Program-made: the position numbers and the translations under genes
Assembly: GCA_017542475.1 (NCBI GenBank)
Contig: JAFXXD010000038.1
Location: forward strand, 62,001-126,000
Length of the DNA stretch: 64,000 bases
Reading direction: 5' to 3'
DNA from: Ruminococcus sp.
GTDB taxonomy: Bacteria > Bacillota > Clostridia > Oscillospirales > Ruminococcaceae
Notes under the pieces: generated by a model
Told to the model about the DNA's origin: nothing
The model's input: the letters and a program-made list of their open reading frames with translations, nothing else
Databases searched by the model: none
Part shown: one piece after another, positions 51,134 to 60,185 of the stretch
Position numbering within the stretch: the stretch's first letter is position 1
Layout: the number at the start of each line of letters is the position of its first letter

Positions 51134-52144
51134 TTATAGAAGTGTTATACCGTTCTCAGCGCATTTCTGCACCATTTCGTCCGTCCATATCGAGGACTGC
51201 ACCTCTCCGATGTGTGCCTTTTTCAGCAAAAGCATACACAGTCTCGACTGACCGATACCGCCGCCGATCGTAAGCGGGAGCGTACCGTCCGCTATCATCT
51301 GGTGGTAGCGGTACTGCATTCTGTCCTCTGCGCCGCACTCCGCAAGCTGAGCCTTAAGCGAATCTGCATCAACTCTGATACCCATTGAGGATACCTCGAG
51401 CGAATCGTCAAGCACGTCGTCCCAGATGAGGATATCGCCGTTGAGCGACCAGTCGTCGTAGTCGGGAGCACGTCCGTCGTGTTTCTCACCGCTCGCGAGC
51501 TTGCCGCCTATCTGCATAAGGAACACTGTCTTGTGCTCCTGAGTGATGAGGCGCTCGCGCTCGTGACCGGTCTTGTCGGGATATTTGTCCTCAAGCTCCT
51601 GAGTTGTGATGAAGTAGGGCTTCTCGCATATCTGTCCCGCGATCTGAGGATATCGGAGGCTCACCTTGCGCTTGGTGTATGCTATAGCCTTTACGACAGA
51701 GGTAACGGTCTCCTTGAGGAACTGAATGTTCCTGTCCTCGCGGGTGATGACCTTCTCCCAGTCCCACTGGTCAACGAAAATCGAGTGGGTATTGTCGGTG
51801 TCGTCGTCGCGGCGGATAGCGTTCATATCGGTGTAGATACCCTCGCCTGCCTTGTAGCCGTAGCGGTAGAGAGCCATTCTCTTCCACTTAGCGAGCGACT
51901 GAACGACCTCGCCCTCGCCGTCTATTTCTTTTATCGTGAAGTCCACCTTGCGCTCAACGCCGTTGAGGTCGTCGTTGATACCGCTGCCCTTCTTGACGAT
52001 GAGCGGAGCAGAAACGCGGTCAAGCGTCAGCGCGAACGAAAGCGCCTGCTGGAACACGTCCTTGATGTATTTGATTGCGTGCTGAGTCTCTCTCAGCGTG
52101 AGAGCCGATTTATAGCCCTCGGGGATATACAGCGATCTTGACAT
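51134..52144 (-). CDS. asnA: Ammonia-dependent asparagine synthetase
   Basis: A 336-residue AsnA forming asparagine from aspartate, ammonia and ATP; homologous to class II synthetase cores. YIPEGYKSALTLRETQ at the N-terminus, FVDQWDWEK, DDWSLNGDIL and GGGIGQSRLCM are characteristic. The start MSRSLYIPEG (52144) is preferred to an ATG three codons earlier. Last gene of the Asn T-box operon. Confidence 0.96.
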   Translation of the reverse strand: MSRSLYIPEGYKSALTLRETQHAIKYIKDVFQQALSFALTLDRVSAPLIVKKGSGINDDLNGVERKVDFTIKEIDGEGEVVQSLAKWKRMALYRYGYKAGEGIYTDMNAIRRDDDTDNTHSIFVDQWDWEKVITREDRNIQFLKETVTSVVKAIAYTKRKVSLRYPQIAGQICEKPYFITTQELEDKYPDKTGHERERLITQEHKTVFLMQIGGKLASGEKHDGRAPDYDDWSLNGDILIWDDVLDDSLEVSSMGIRVDADSLKAQLAECGAEDRMQYRYHQMIADGTLPLTIGGGIGQSRLCMLLLKKAHIGEVQSSIWTDEMVQKCAENGITLL

Positions 52145-52221
52145 ACAAATCACTTTCCTTTACTGAAAATTTATCAAAAGAACAGCGCCATTGATGTTCT
52201 TTCTGAGTGATGTTCAGCCGC

Positions 52222-52986
52222 TTATCTCTTCTGAGCGGCGATATAGAATCTGTGTATCCTGCCGTCGATGTGACCGTTCTCGCGGATAACTTTCTCGGCG
52301 GCAAGAAGTCTGTCATAGCATTTTTCGACCGAGAAATCAATGAATTCCCACGGTATTACCTTAGCGAACCACACAAGAGCTCCCACATCTGTGAAGCTGA
52401 TAGGACGGAATGCCTCGTCCTGCTCAATTATGCTGAATCCCGCATTTGCGAGAAGCGCCGTCTGCTGTGAGAGGTCGTTCTCGGGAAATGGTATCGGAGC
52501 GTCGGGAAGCAGGAACTCCACGAGCTCGCGGTCATTGAGGCTGCCGACCTGCTGGGTGAGGAATAAGCCGTTCGGTTTGAGTATGCGGTACAGTTCCCCT
52601 GCGTCGAATGAGCCGTGCCTGTTGATTATGAGGTCGAAGCTCTCGTCCGCAAACGGCATATTAGCATAGTCCGTGACCTCGCGGAAGTCGATGCCGAGCG
52701 CCGTGAGCGTCTGCCTGCAAAGCTCAACATTCGGAGGATAGCCCTCGGTCGCGGACGTCAGCTCGTGCGGATGTCCCAGTGCGAGCAGGAACTCCCCGCC
52801 GCCTGTGTCAATGTCGAGCAGGCGGAAGCTGTCCTTTCTGTAATGGGCTATACGCTCGGGAAACGACCACGGAAGGTCATCGTCGCCCGATATCATTCGT
52901 CCGTCGAGGCGGCTGAAATCCCAGCCGTGTATCTGCGCCGAGCGCTCCTCTGCGAGCCAATGCTCTTTCAACTCTGCTGCGTTCAT
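52222..52986 (-). CDS. Class I SAM-dependent methyltransferase
   Basis: 254 residues. SAM site LLDIDTGGGEFLLALG, then SFDLIINRHGSFDAGELYRILKPNG. The conserved RHG/D-type segment and the C-terminal YIAAQKR recall uncharacterised methyltransferases. The substrate is not predictable. Its ATG overlaps the asnS stop (TAATG), so it is made with asnS under Asn T-box control, an unexplained pairing. Confidence 0.82.
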   Translation of the reverse strand: MNAAELKEHWLAEERSAQIHGWDFSRLDGRMISGDDDLPWSFPERIAHYRKDSFRLLDIDTGGGEFLLALGHPHELTSATEGYPPNVELCRQTLTALGIDFREVTDYANMPFADESFDLIINRHGSFDAGELYRILKPNGLFLTQQVGSLNDRELVEFLLPDAPIPFPENDLSQQTALLANAGFSIIEQDEAFRPISFTDVGALVWFAKVIPWEFIDFSVEKCYDRLLAAEKVIRENGHIDGRIHRFYIAAQKR

Positions 52987-54356
52987 TATCTGATAGAGCC
53001 GACTGTTCTGGGGAACATTATTACGTCGCGGATATTAGCCATACCCGTCGTGTACATTATCAGACGCTCGAAGCCGAGACCGAAGCCGCCGTGCGGTACT
53101 GTACCGTACTTGCGGAGGTCGAGATAGTCGGAGTAGAGGTCGAGGTTCATATTCCTCTCCTTCATAGCAGCTATGAGCTTGTCGTAATCAGCCTCACGCT
53201 CGCTTCCGCCGATTATTTCGCCTACGCCGGGAACAAGGAGGTCAACAGCCGCAACGGTCTTGCCGTCAGGATTCTGCTTCATATAGAAGGACTTTATCTC
53301 CTTGGGGTAGTCGGTAACGAATACTGCCTTCTTGAACACCTTCTCAGAGATGTATCTCTCGTGCTCGGTCTGGAGGTCACAGCCCCATTCTACGGGGTAT
53401 ACGAACTTCTCACCCGATTCCAGAAGGAGCTTGATAGCCTCGGTGTAGGTAACTCTGCCGAAGTCGTGGGAGATGAGCTCCTCAAGACGGGCTTTGAGCC
53501 CCTTCTCGAAATGAGCATCGAAGAAAGCGACCTCATCGGGGCAGGTGTCAAGGAGCTCGCGGATAACGAACTTTATCATATCCTCAGCTATCTCGATAAC
53601 GTCGTCGAGCTCTGCGAAAGCAATCTCGGGTTCGATGTGCCAGAATTCGGCAAGGTGCTTGGGGGTGTTGGAATTCTCGGCACGGAAGGAAGGTCCGAAG
53701 GTGTAGATCTTGCCGAATGCAGTAGCGCCCATTTCGCCCTCGAGCTGTCCCGAAACTGAGAGACCAGCCTTTCTGCCGAAGAAGTCGTTAGCATAATACT
53801 CCTCCTCAGTCTTGAAGTCGTGGGTGAAGCCGTTGGTCGTTACTGTGAACATCTCACCTGCGCCCTCGCAGTCACTGCCCGTGATAAGGGGAGTATTCAC
53901 GTAAACGTAGTTGTGGCTCTGGAAGTACTTGTGGAGCGAAGCCGCAAGCACAGAGCGGACACGCATTACAGCGTTGAAGGTGTTCGTTCTGCCACGGAGG
54001 TGAGGGATAGTACGCAGGAATTCGAGCGTGTGTCCCTTCTTCTGGAGCGGGTAGTCCGTGGGAGCATCACCGAGTACGGTTATGCTCTCGGGAGCAGTGT
54101 TTATCTCAAAGGTATTGTTTCTGCCCTCAACTACCTTGCCTACGACCTTAACAGAGGTGCCTACGCGGGGCTCCTTGAAGTCTCCCTCGCCCTTCTCAAC
54201 AACGACCTGTAAATTCTTGAGAGAAGTGCCGTCGTTGAGCTCGATAAAGGCAACGCTCTTGGAATTACGCGATGTGCGCACCCAGCCGCATACAGTGACT
54301 TCCTTGCCGGTGAACTCACCTGTCGTGATGATGTCCTTGATGTCTGTGTGTTTCAT
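52986..54356 (-). CDS. asnS: Asparaginyl-tRNA synthetase
   Basis: A 456-residue class IIb synthetase. N-terminal OB-fold (VTVCGWVRTSRNSKSVAFIE), class II motif 2 region FRAENSNTPKHLAEFWHIEPE, and motif 3 GGFGLGFERLIMY. Length matches AsnRS and not AspRS, which would carry an inserted domain. Ribosome-binding site GAAAGGAAC. First gene of the Asn T-box operon with asnA as its third. Confidence 0.97.
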   Translation of the reverse strand: MKHTDIKDIITTGEFTGKEVTVCGWVRTSRNSKSVAFIELNDGTSLKNLQVVVEKGEGDFKEPRVGTSVKVVGKVVEGRNNTFEINTAPESITVLGDAPTDYPLQKKGHTLEFLRTIPHLRGRTNTFNAVMRVRSVLAASLHKYFQSHNYVYVNTPLITGSDCEGAGEMFTVTTNGFTHDFKTEEEYYANDFFGRKAGLSVSGQLEGEMGATAFGKIYTFGPSFRAENSNTPKHLAEFWHIEPEIAFAELDDVIEIAEDMIKFVIRELLDTCPDEVAFFDAHFEKGLKARLEELISHDFGRVTYTEAIKLLLESGEKFVYPVEWGCDLQTEHERYISEKVFKKAVFVTDYPKEIKSFYMKQNPDGKTVAAVDLLVPGVGEIIGGSEREADYDKLIAAMKERNMNLDLYSDYLDLRKYGTVPHGGFGLGFERLIMYTTGMANIRDVIMFPRTVGSIR

Positions 54357-54399
54357 AGTTTTTCGTTCCTTTCCGATATATTCGGCGGGTAGATATACA

Positions 54400-54690
54400 A
54401 AAAGCTCCCGCCCTGAAACAGGACGGGAGCATTAAACCCGTGGTGCCACCTGAATTTACCGCTTTTATCACCGAAGCAATAACTTCTCCCCGATATATCG
54501 GGAACACAACAAAAGCAGTCACTCTTGTCCGCTGTAACGTGCGGAGGACGTCTCCCCTACTCGGCAAAGCCTTTGGGTTCACTGCTCGGAAGTGTTATTC
54601 ACATCGGCTCTGATACGCGGCTCACACCTTTCCCGCGCTCTCTGAAAACGAACTCCGAAGCTACTTCTCTTCGTCAAAGCATTTTAATAT
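54400..54690 (-). promoter_or_regulatory. T-box riboswitch, probably asparagine-specific
   Basis: On the - strand: a TTCAGAGAGCGCGG stem I element, a specifier region CAGTGAACCCAAAGG offering AAC (Asn), T-box AGGTGGCACCACGG, and a terminator GCTCCCG.CCTG / CAGG.CGGGAGC followed by TTTTT (hairpin 54404-54430). It precedes asnS, consistent with uncharged tRNA-Asn sensing. Boundaries are approximate. Confidence 0.9.
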
Positions 54691-54696
54691 ATTGCT

Positions 54697-54725
54697 ATTG
54701 TAGCACTGTTTTTTGGATTTGTCAA
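54697..54725 (-). promoter_or_regulatory. Promoter of the asparagine operon
   Basis: TTGACA (54725-54720) and TACAAT (54702-54697), 17-bp spacer. The -35 lies just beyond the 3' end of crcB, which is read in the same direction. Confidence 0.8.
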
Positions 54726-54746
54726 GAGCTTTTTTGAAAAAAGCGG

Positions 54747-55109
54747 TCAGCTTATCAGTAATGCGAGCTTTTTTCCTATAAAAACTCCTAAAACGCAGAG
54801 TGAAACGCTCAGCACGATGTAGCATCCGCCTGCAAGATAGGACTTGTTTTCGATGAGGTCATACGCCTCCAGCGAAAACGTAGAAAACGTGGTAAAGCCG
54901 CCGCATACGCCTGTTTTCCAAAACAGCACAGTGTTCTGCGAGACATCACGCGTGGTCACGATACCGACAATAAAGCCGATTAGAACTGCACCGATAACAT
55001 TTGTGATAAGCGTCAGGATAGGAAATTCCGATTTTACTGAAATTAGACTTATCGCATAGCGGAATACAGCTCCGAGAGCGCCTCCAAGCGCAACAAACAG
55101 AAAGCTCAC
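54747..55109 (-). CDS. crcB: Fluoride channel CrcB/FluC
   Basis: A 120-residue four-helix membrane protein; dual-topology dimers export fluoride. GALGAVFRYAIS at the N-terminus, TNVIGAVLIGF with the conserved Asn, and the CGGFTTFSTF motif holding the pore phenylalanines. The start is GTG, overlapping the DAHP synthase stop by 4 bp (GTGA). No fluoride riboswitch was seen; expression follows the aro genes. Confidence 0.93.
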   Translation of the reverse strand: MSFLFVALGGALGAVFRYAISLISVKSEFPILTLITNVIGAVLIGFIVGIVTTRDVSQNTVLFWKTGVCGGFTTFSTFSLEAYDLIENKSYLAGGCYIVLSVSLCVLGVFIGKKLALLIS

Positions 55110-56152
55110 AGCAAATCAGCGATATCGAGCACGAGACGCTCCGATTTCTCCCAGCCGAGGCACGGGTCGGTTATCGACTTGCCGTAGATGTTCTCGCCTA
55201 TCTTCTGACTTCCGTCCTCAATATAGCTCTCTATCATCAGACCCTTTACGAGCTTTTTGATGTCCTCACTGTGGCGCATACTGTGCAATATCTCCTTCGC
55301 GATTCGTATCTGCTCGAGGTACTGCTTGCCCGAGTTGGAGTGGTTCGTGTCCACGATGAGAGCCGGATTCTGCAGTTCCTTCTCGGCATAGGTCTGCGCA
55401 AGGCGGTACAGGTCCTCGTAGTGATAGTTAGGGAAGGACTGTCCCCTGTCGTTGACGTAGCCGCGCAGTATCGCGTGAGCATATGGGTTGCCGTCGCTCT
55501 TGACCTCACAGCCGCGATAGATGAATGCATGGCGGTGCTGAGCGGCGGTGATAGAGTTCATCATTACTGATATATCGCCGCCTGTCGGATTCTTCATACC
55601 CACGGGAATAGACACACCGCTCGAAACGAGACGGTGCTGCTGGTTCTCGACGGAACGTGCTCCGATAGCGATGTAGGAGAGAAGGTCGTCGAGGTAGCTG
55701 TAATTCTCGGGATAGAGCATCTCGTCAGCCGCACTGAAGCCCGTCTCCGCAAGAGCGCGCATATGCAGATTTCTCACGGCGATGATTCCACTTTTGAGGT
55801 CGGGATTTCCCGTGGGATTCGGCTGGTGGAGCATTCCCTTGTAGCCGTCGCCTGTTGTACGAGGCTTGCCCGTATAAATACGCGGGATTATGAAGATCTT
55901 ATCCTTTACCTTTTCCTGCAGCTCGCGAAGGCGTGTGATATAGTCGAGAACAGGCTCTTCGCTGTCAGCAGAGCAAGGTCCGATGATGAGCAAGAACTTG
56001 TCGCTCTCACCGCGGAAAATGCTCTTTATTTCCTCGTCGCGCTGATTTTTCAGAGCAACAAGCTCTGCAGAGAGCGGATGCTCGTCTTTTATCTCGTTAG
56101 GGTGCGGGAGCTCCCTGATAATATTCATTGACATAGTATTACTTCCAATCAT
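55106..56152 (-). CDS. 3-Deoxy-7-phosphoheptulonate (DAHP) synthase, type I
   Basis: 348 residues; condenses PEP and erythrose 4-phosphate to begin the shikimate pathway. AroF/G/H-type motifs: LLIIGPCSADS, PRTTGDGYKGM, MKNPTGGD, DTNHSNSGK. The first ATG overlaps the aroC stop (ATGA); an ATG at 56134 with GGAAG upstream is an alternative start. Which aromatic amino acid inhibits it cannot be told. Confidence 0.93.
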   Translation of the reverse strand: MIGSNTMSMNIIRELPHPNEIKDEHPLSAELVALKNQRDEEIKSIFRGESDKFLLIIGPCSADSEEPVLDYITRLRELQEKVKDKIFIIPRIYTGKPRTTGDGYKGMLHQPNPTGNPDLKSGIIAVRNLHMRALAETGFSAADEMLYPENYSYLDDLLSYIAIGARSVENQQHRLVSSGVSIPVGMKNPTGGDISVMMNSITAAQHRHAFIYRGCEVKSDGNPYAHAILRGYVNDRGQSFPNYHYEDLYRLAQTYAEKELQNPALIVDTNHSNSGKQYLEQIRIAKEILHSMRHSEDIKKLVKGLMIESYIEDGSQKIGENIYGKSITDPCLGWEKSERLVLDIADLL

Positions 56153-57249
56153 TCATTATTCGGTGCGAGCCAGTCGGTGCCGTATCTGAGGGCGAGCTGG
56201 TCGCAGAGCACAAGGGCAGTTACGCTGTCGGCGACAACTCTTGCGCGGTGTACTATAGCAGGGTCGTGGCGTCCCTGAATTTGCAGGGTCGTGTCCTCGC
56301 CAGTGTTCATATCTATGGTCTGCTGCTCCTTGTAAATGGACGGAGTAGGCTTGACCGCACAGCGGAAAACTATCGGCATACCGTCGGAGATACCGCCGAG
56401 TATCCCGCCGCAGTTATTGGTAGCGGTGACAGCCCTGCCGTCTTCATTGCGGAAGGAGTCGTTGTTCTGACTGCCTCTCAGCTCGGCAACTCCGAAGCCC
56501 TCGCCGAACTCCACTCCCTTTACTGCGGGAATGCTGAACAGCGCGTGTGAGAGCACACCTTCGAGCGTATCGAACCACGGCTCTCCGACACCTGCGGGGA
56601 AGCCGCAAACAGCCGTTTCGAGTATGCCGCCCACGCTGTCGCCGTCCTGCTTTGCCGCGAGGATCACTTCTGTCATTCTGTCCTTGCAGCTGTCGTCAAG
56701 AACAGCGAACGGCAGACCCGTAAGCTTGTCTATATCTTCACTTATGTTGCCGAAAAATCGGTCTCTTATACCGCCGCACGCGAGTATATGCGTGCCTATC
56801 TTTATGCCCTTGGCATTGAGCGCGGAAATGGCTACTGCTCCCGCGGCAACAATGCCCGCGGTTATGCGTCCCGAAAAGTGACCGCCGCCTCGGAAGTCCT
56901 GAAAGCCGTGGTACTTCATCTGTGCGGTGAAGTCGGCGTGACCAGGACGAGCCTTGTAGGCGAGCTCACCGTAATCACGGCTGCGGGTGTCCTGATTCTC
57001 AATGATGAAGGTTATCGGCGTGCCAGTAGTCCTGCCGTTGAATACGCCGCTTACTATCCTCACGTCGTCGGCTTCCTTACGGGGGGTGGATATCTCCCCT
57101 ACCGACTTTCTCAGCGACATCTGCGAGGCGATGAAGTCCTCATCAACAGGTATTCCCGCGGCAAGACCGTCGAGGATACCGCCTATCATAGCTCCGTGGC
57201 TCTCGCCGAAAATGGTGAGGGCAACGCTCGAACCAAATGTATTTTTCAA
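56149..57249 (-). CDS. aroC: Chorismate synthase
   Basis: A 366-residue FMN-dependent enzyme converting EPSP to chorismate. GESHG near residue 15, RPGHADF and the GGGHFSGRIT loop. Start: TTG at 57249 (KNTFGSSVALTIFGESHG) with AGGAG 7 bp upstream; an upstream TTG sits too close to that site. Promoter at 57288-57316. First gene of aroC-DAHP synthase-crcB, which supplies tyrA. Confidence 0.95.
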   Translation of the reverse strand: MKNTFGSSVALTIFGESHGAMIGGILDGLAAGIPVDEDFIASQMSLRKSVGEISTPRKEADDVRIVSGVFNGRTTGTPITFIIENQDTRSRDYGELAYKARPGHADFTAQMKYHGFQDFRGGGHFSGRITAGIVAAGAVAISALNAKGIKIGTHILACGGIRDRFFGNISEDIDKLTGLPFAVLDDSCKDRMTEVILAAKQDGDSVGGILETAVCGFPAGVGEPWFDTLEGVLSHALFSIPAVKGVEFGEGFGVAELRGSQNNDSFRNEDGRAVTATNNCGGILGGISDGMPIVFRCAVKPTPSIYKEQQTIDMNTGEDTTLQIQGRHDPAIVHRARVVADSVTALVLCDQLALRYGTDWLAPNNE

Positions 57250-57287
57250 AGCTGTCAACTCCTGACATAGCGTAGTTAGCTATAGAT

Positions 57288-57316
57288 ATTTTACCACATC
57301 AACGCGCTAATGTCAA
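57288..57316 (-). promoter_or_regulatory. Promoter of the aroC operon
   Basis: TTGACA (57316-57311) and TAAAAT (57293-57288), 17-bp spacer. Confidence 0.8.
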
Positions 57317-57376
57317 GATAATCAATTATCAAAGAATGTTTTGCTAAAATTAATTTTGTAAATTTATTATATGCAC

Positions 57377-57405
57377 TTGAATTCATATTAAACCTATGTT
57401 ATAAT
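57377..57405 (+). promoter_or_regulatory. Promoter of the Rrf2 gene with overlapping dyad
   Basis: TTGAAT (57377-57382) and TATAAT (57400-57405), 17-bp spacer. CCTAT-gttata-ATAGG (57393-57408) covers the -10 and may be an autoregulatory operator. Confidence 0.7.
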
Positions 57406-57457
57406 AGGAATATAATTTATACGCCTGTATTTTCCCATAAACAATAAGGAGAATGAT

Positions 57458-57895
57458 ATGAAGATTTCAACCAAAGGCAGATACGCTCTGCGAATGCTCA
57501 TAGACCTCGCATCGCACCGCGACGAGGGCTTCGTTTCGCTCAAAGACATAGCCGAAAGGCAGGACATCTCAAAGAAGTATCTCGAGCAGATAGTCCCTAT
57601 GCTCAACAAGGACGGCATACTCCGCACAAACCGCGGCAACCGCGGCGGCTACCAGCTTGCGAAGCAGCCCGCAGATATCACCGTCGGAGATATCCTCCGC
57701 TCCACCGAGGGCAATCTTGCGCCTGTATCGTGTCTCGAATTCGAGCCTAACGAATGCATCCGCAAGGACGAGTGCGCTACCCTCTACATATGGGAGGGGC
57801 TGTACAAGGTCGTTACCGAGTACCTCGATACTATAACATTGCAGGATATCATCGACCGCTCGATAAACCTCAACGGCGGCGACTACTGCATATGA
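57458..57895 (+). CDS. Rrf2-family transcriptional regulator
   Basis: 145 residues. Rrf2 winged helix at the N-terminus (MKISTKGRYALRMLIDLA; VSLKDIAERQDISKKYLEQI). Three cysteines, Cys92, Cys100 and Cys106, resemble the IscR Fe-S site but with wider spacing, so cluster binding is possible but not certain. Beside cysK, a role in cysteine or Fe-S control (CymR/IscR-like) is plausible. Ribosome-binding site AAGGAGAAT. Confidence 0.88.
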   Translation: MKISTKGRYALRMLIDLASHRDEGFVSLKDIAERQDISKKYLEQIVPMLNKDGILRTNRGNRGGYQLAKQPADITVGDILRSTEGNLAPVSCLEFEPNECIRKDECATLYIWEGLYKVVTEYLDTITLQDIIDRSINLNGGDYCI

Positions 57896-57901
57896 CACAG
57901 C

Positions 57902-57932
57902 GTTATCGTGATAACTTTGTTATCACGATAAC
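57902..57932. repeat. Double dyad GTTATC-gt-GATAAC-ttt-GTTATC-ac-GATAAC
   Basis: A 14-bp perfect inverted repeat with a 3-nt loop in which each arm is itself a 6-bp dyad. No T tract follows, so it may be a protein-binding site and not a terminator. Confidence 0.6.
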
Positions 57933-57936
57933 TAAA

Positions 57937-57993
57937 AGAATAATGAAGAATGAAGAAATAATAAATATGAATTGTGGTGTCGCCTTCGGCGAC
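57937..57993. repeat. Intergenic short repeat with hairpin (copy 2)
   Basis: GAATAATGAAGAATGAAGAA followed at the right end by GTCGCC-ttc-GGCGAC; related to 31310-31359. Confidence 0.5.
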
Positions 57994-58003
57994 ATTTATC
58001 CAA

Positions 58004-58040
58004 AAAGCCGCAGAAATCAACTTTCTGCGGCTTTTTTCAT
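58004..58040. terminator. Bidirectional terminator between the Rrf2 gene and cysK
   Basis: AAAGCCGCAGAAA / TTTCTGCGGCTTT with a 5-nt loop and T/A tracts at both ends. Confidence 0.88.
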
Positions 58041-58066
58041 ATTCTACGGTGGTTTTATCGTTTTTT

Positions 58067-58993
58067 TCAGTCGAACATAGGAGTCGAGAGGTAACGCTCG
58101 CCTGTATCGGGAAGGAGCGCAACTATCGTCTTGCCCTTGTTCTCGGGACGCTTTGCAAGCTGTATAGCAGCCCAGAGAGAAGCACCCGATGAGATTCCGA
58201 CAAGCACGCCCTCTGTGCGGACTATCTTTCTGCCTGTCTCGAAGGCGTCCTCGTTCACAACGCGGATAATCTCGTCGTAAATGCTTGTATTGAGCGTCTC
58301 GGGCACGAAGCCTGCTCCGATACCCTGAATCTTGTGAGGACCGGCCTTACCCTCAGAGAGAACAGGAGAGCTGTCGGGCTCGACTGCCACTACCTTGACA
58401 CTGCTCTTCTGCGACTTGAGATATGCACCTGCACCGCTGAGAGTACCGCCTGTACCTACGCCTGCTACGAAGATGTCTACCTGTCCGTCAGTGTCATTCC
58501 ATATCTCAACGCCTGTTGTACGCTCGTGGATTGCGGGGTTAGCAGGGTTTGTGAACTGCGACGGGATATAGCTGTTCGGTATCTCAGCCGCGAGCTCGTT
58601 AGCCTTCTCGATAGCTCCCTTCATACCCTTTGCGCCGTCGGTGAGGACGAGCTCTGCACCGTAAGCCTTCATAAGGTTGCGGCGCTCGATGCTCATGGTC
58701 TCGGGCATTGTGATGATAAGTCTGTAGCCTCGGGAAGCCGCTACGGAAGCAAGACCGATACCCGTGTTGCCGCTGGTGGGCTCGATGATAACACTGCCTG
58801 CCTTGAGAAGTCCCTTCTCCTCGGCGTCGTCGATCATAGCCTTGGCTATTCTGTCCTTGACGCTTCCTGCGGGATTGAAGTATTCGAGCTTAACGAGGAG
58901 CTTTGCTTCGAGTCCGAGCTCCTTCTCGATGTTCTCGAGCTCGAGAAGAGGTGTGTTTCCGATGAGGTCAGTTATTTTCTTGTAAACTTTCAT
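58067..58993 (-). CDS. cysK: Cysteine synthase A (O-acetylserine sulfhydrylase)
   Basis: A 308-residue PLP enzyme making cysteine from O-acetylserine and sulfide. PLP lysine at Lys46 (GSVKDR), phosphate loop [12 protein letters not shown], and TGGTLSGAG. Length is normal. Ribosome-binding site AAAGGAGAA. Its leader is about 130 nt long, with a TACC...GGTA dyad just past the -10. It converges on the Rrf2-type regulator. Confidence 0.96.
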   Translation of the reverse strand: MKVYKKITDLIGNTPLLELENIEKELGLEAKLLVKLEYFNPAGSVKDRIAKAMIDDAEEKGLLKAGSVIIEPTSGNTGIGLASVAASRGYRLIITMPETMSIERRNLMKAYGAELVLTDGAKGMKGAIEKANELAAEIPNSYIPSQFTNPANPAIHERTTGVEIWNDTDGQVDIFVAGVGTGGTLSGAGAYLKSQKSSVKVVAVEPDSSPVLSEGKAGPHKIQGIGAGFVPETLNTSIYDEIIRVVNEDAFETGRKIVRTEGVLVGISSGASLWAAIQLAKRPENKGKTIVALLPDTGERYLSTPMFD

Positions 58994-59108
58994 AATATTT
59001 CTCCTTTAATAATAATATTTGATTCATATTTAATATTGATGTCAGAGCTGAGCGCTTCAACATCGCTTATCCAAAATATACATAACTCTACCGCCTTATA
59101 TATTTATT

Positions 59109-59160
59109 ACCTATATGTTTGGTATGCTTATATTATAGCAAGTGTATTCAGGTTTGTCAA
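59109..59160 (-). promoter_or_regulatory. cysK promoter with candidate Rrf2 operator
   Basis: TTGACA (59160-59155) and TATAAT (59137-59132), 17-bp spacer. TTACC-tatatgttt-GGTAT (59108-59126) lies at the expected transcription start; its ACCTAT.GTT portion resembles the dyad over the Rrf2 gene's own -10. Confidence 0.65.
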
Positions 59161-59211
59161 TACCTTTTTGAAAATTTTTCCTACAAATTTACTATGAATA
59201 CAGGACAATAT

Positions 59212-59238
59212 AAAAAATGCACTCCCGAAGGAGTGCAT
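59212..59238 (-). terminator. Terminator of the EFR1-type ferredoxin gene
   Basis: ATGCACTCC-cgaa-GGAGTGCAT with a run of Ts on the - strand. Confidence 0.85.
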
Positions 59239-59245
59239 TTCCGCG

Positions 59246-60031
59246 TTATTCCGTTATTTTGCCGCTAATTTTCCAGTCGCTGTACTCGGGACAGACATAG
59301 CGGTCGCGTCCCTCTGTCTTCTTGCCGATGTTTATCGCCTGCTTGGGACACCTGTTCACACAGGCGTAGCAGTTGATACAGTAGCGGTCGAAGTGAGGCA
59401 CTCCCGTGGGCGAGAGCCTTACGTTGTTGACGGGACAGACACTCTCGCACTTGCCGCAGCTGACGCAGTCCTCGCTGACCGTGAACTTGCTGCTGCTCAC
59501 GTAGAAGCGGTTGAACATATAGTTCACAGTGCCCGAGGCAAGACCCGCAAAAGGCGTATCGTCGAACTTTTCGATCATAGAACCGAGCATTATGCGGTCG
59601 GAGAGAGTCTTCATCAGTGGGAGTGAAGCCGTTATCTTGACCTCTGCCTCCTCGGGTGTAGGGATATCACTGCCGTTTATGAAGTTGTTCGGCATGGGTA
59701 CTCCGCACGCTCCCATATATGCCATATCCTTTGCGTAGGCGAGCTTTTCGAGCGAATACTCGAAGTCTCCTGTCTGCGAGCCCATGGTCGCGATGAAGTA
59801 TATCTGCTCGCTGCCCGTGAGCTCCGCGCGGGCGATGACCTTCTCTATCAGCTTGGGGAATCTCCACGCGTATATGGGTGCGCAGAATACGAAGGGCTTG
59901 ACCGAGTTGAATCTGAGCGGGCGCTTGTATTTGAGCACCTCGCCGAGGTCTACGCACTCGTCGCCTACGTGGTCGGCTATGTACTCAGCCACGAATTTTG
60001 TATTTCCTGTACCTGTGAAGTAAAGTATCAT
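59246..60031 (-). CDS. EFR1-family ferredoxin (flavodoxin-like + two 4Fe-4S)
   Basis: 261 residues. The N-terminal flavodoxin-like part begins MILYFTGTGNTKFVAEYIAD with the FMN phosphate loop. At the C-terminus two 4Fe-4S motifs, CVSCGKCESVCP and CINCYACVNRCP, give a small electron-transfer protein with bound flavin. The redox partner is unknown. Own promoter (60060-60088), ribosome-binding site AAGGAGGCG and terminator. Confidence 0.9.
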   Translation of the reverse strand: MILYFTGTGNTKFVAEYIADHVGDECVDLGEVLKYKRPLRFNSVKPFVFCAPIYAWRFPKLIEKVIARAELTGSEQIYFIATMGSQTGDFEYSLEKLAYAKDMAYMGACGVPMPNNFINGSDIPTPEEAEVKITASLPLMKTLSDRIMLGSMIEKFDDTPFAGLASGTVNYMFNRFYVSSSKFTVSEDCVSCGKCESVCPVNNVRLSPTGVPHFDRYCINCYACVNRCPKQAINIGKKTEGRDRYVCPEYSDWKISGKITE

Positions 60032-60059
60032 AATAACGCCTCCTTATTAGGATACGTTC

Positions 60060-60088
60060 ATTATAGCACAACAGGCGGAAAAATGCAA
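60060..60088 (-). promoter_or_regulatory. Promoter of the EFR1-type ferredoxin gene
   Basis: TTGCAT (60088-60083) and TATAAT (60065-60060), 17-bp spacer. The -35 lies in the string AAAAATGCAACAGTC (60079-60093) shared with the fhs promoter. Confidence 0.75.
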
Positions 60089-60185
60089 CAGTCGCGGCGG
60101 GAAATTTGAGTTTTTAGTATCTCTGCCGCGAAATCGGCAGCGCGGACACCGCGCTTATAGCACGGATATTACGGAAAATCAACAG

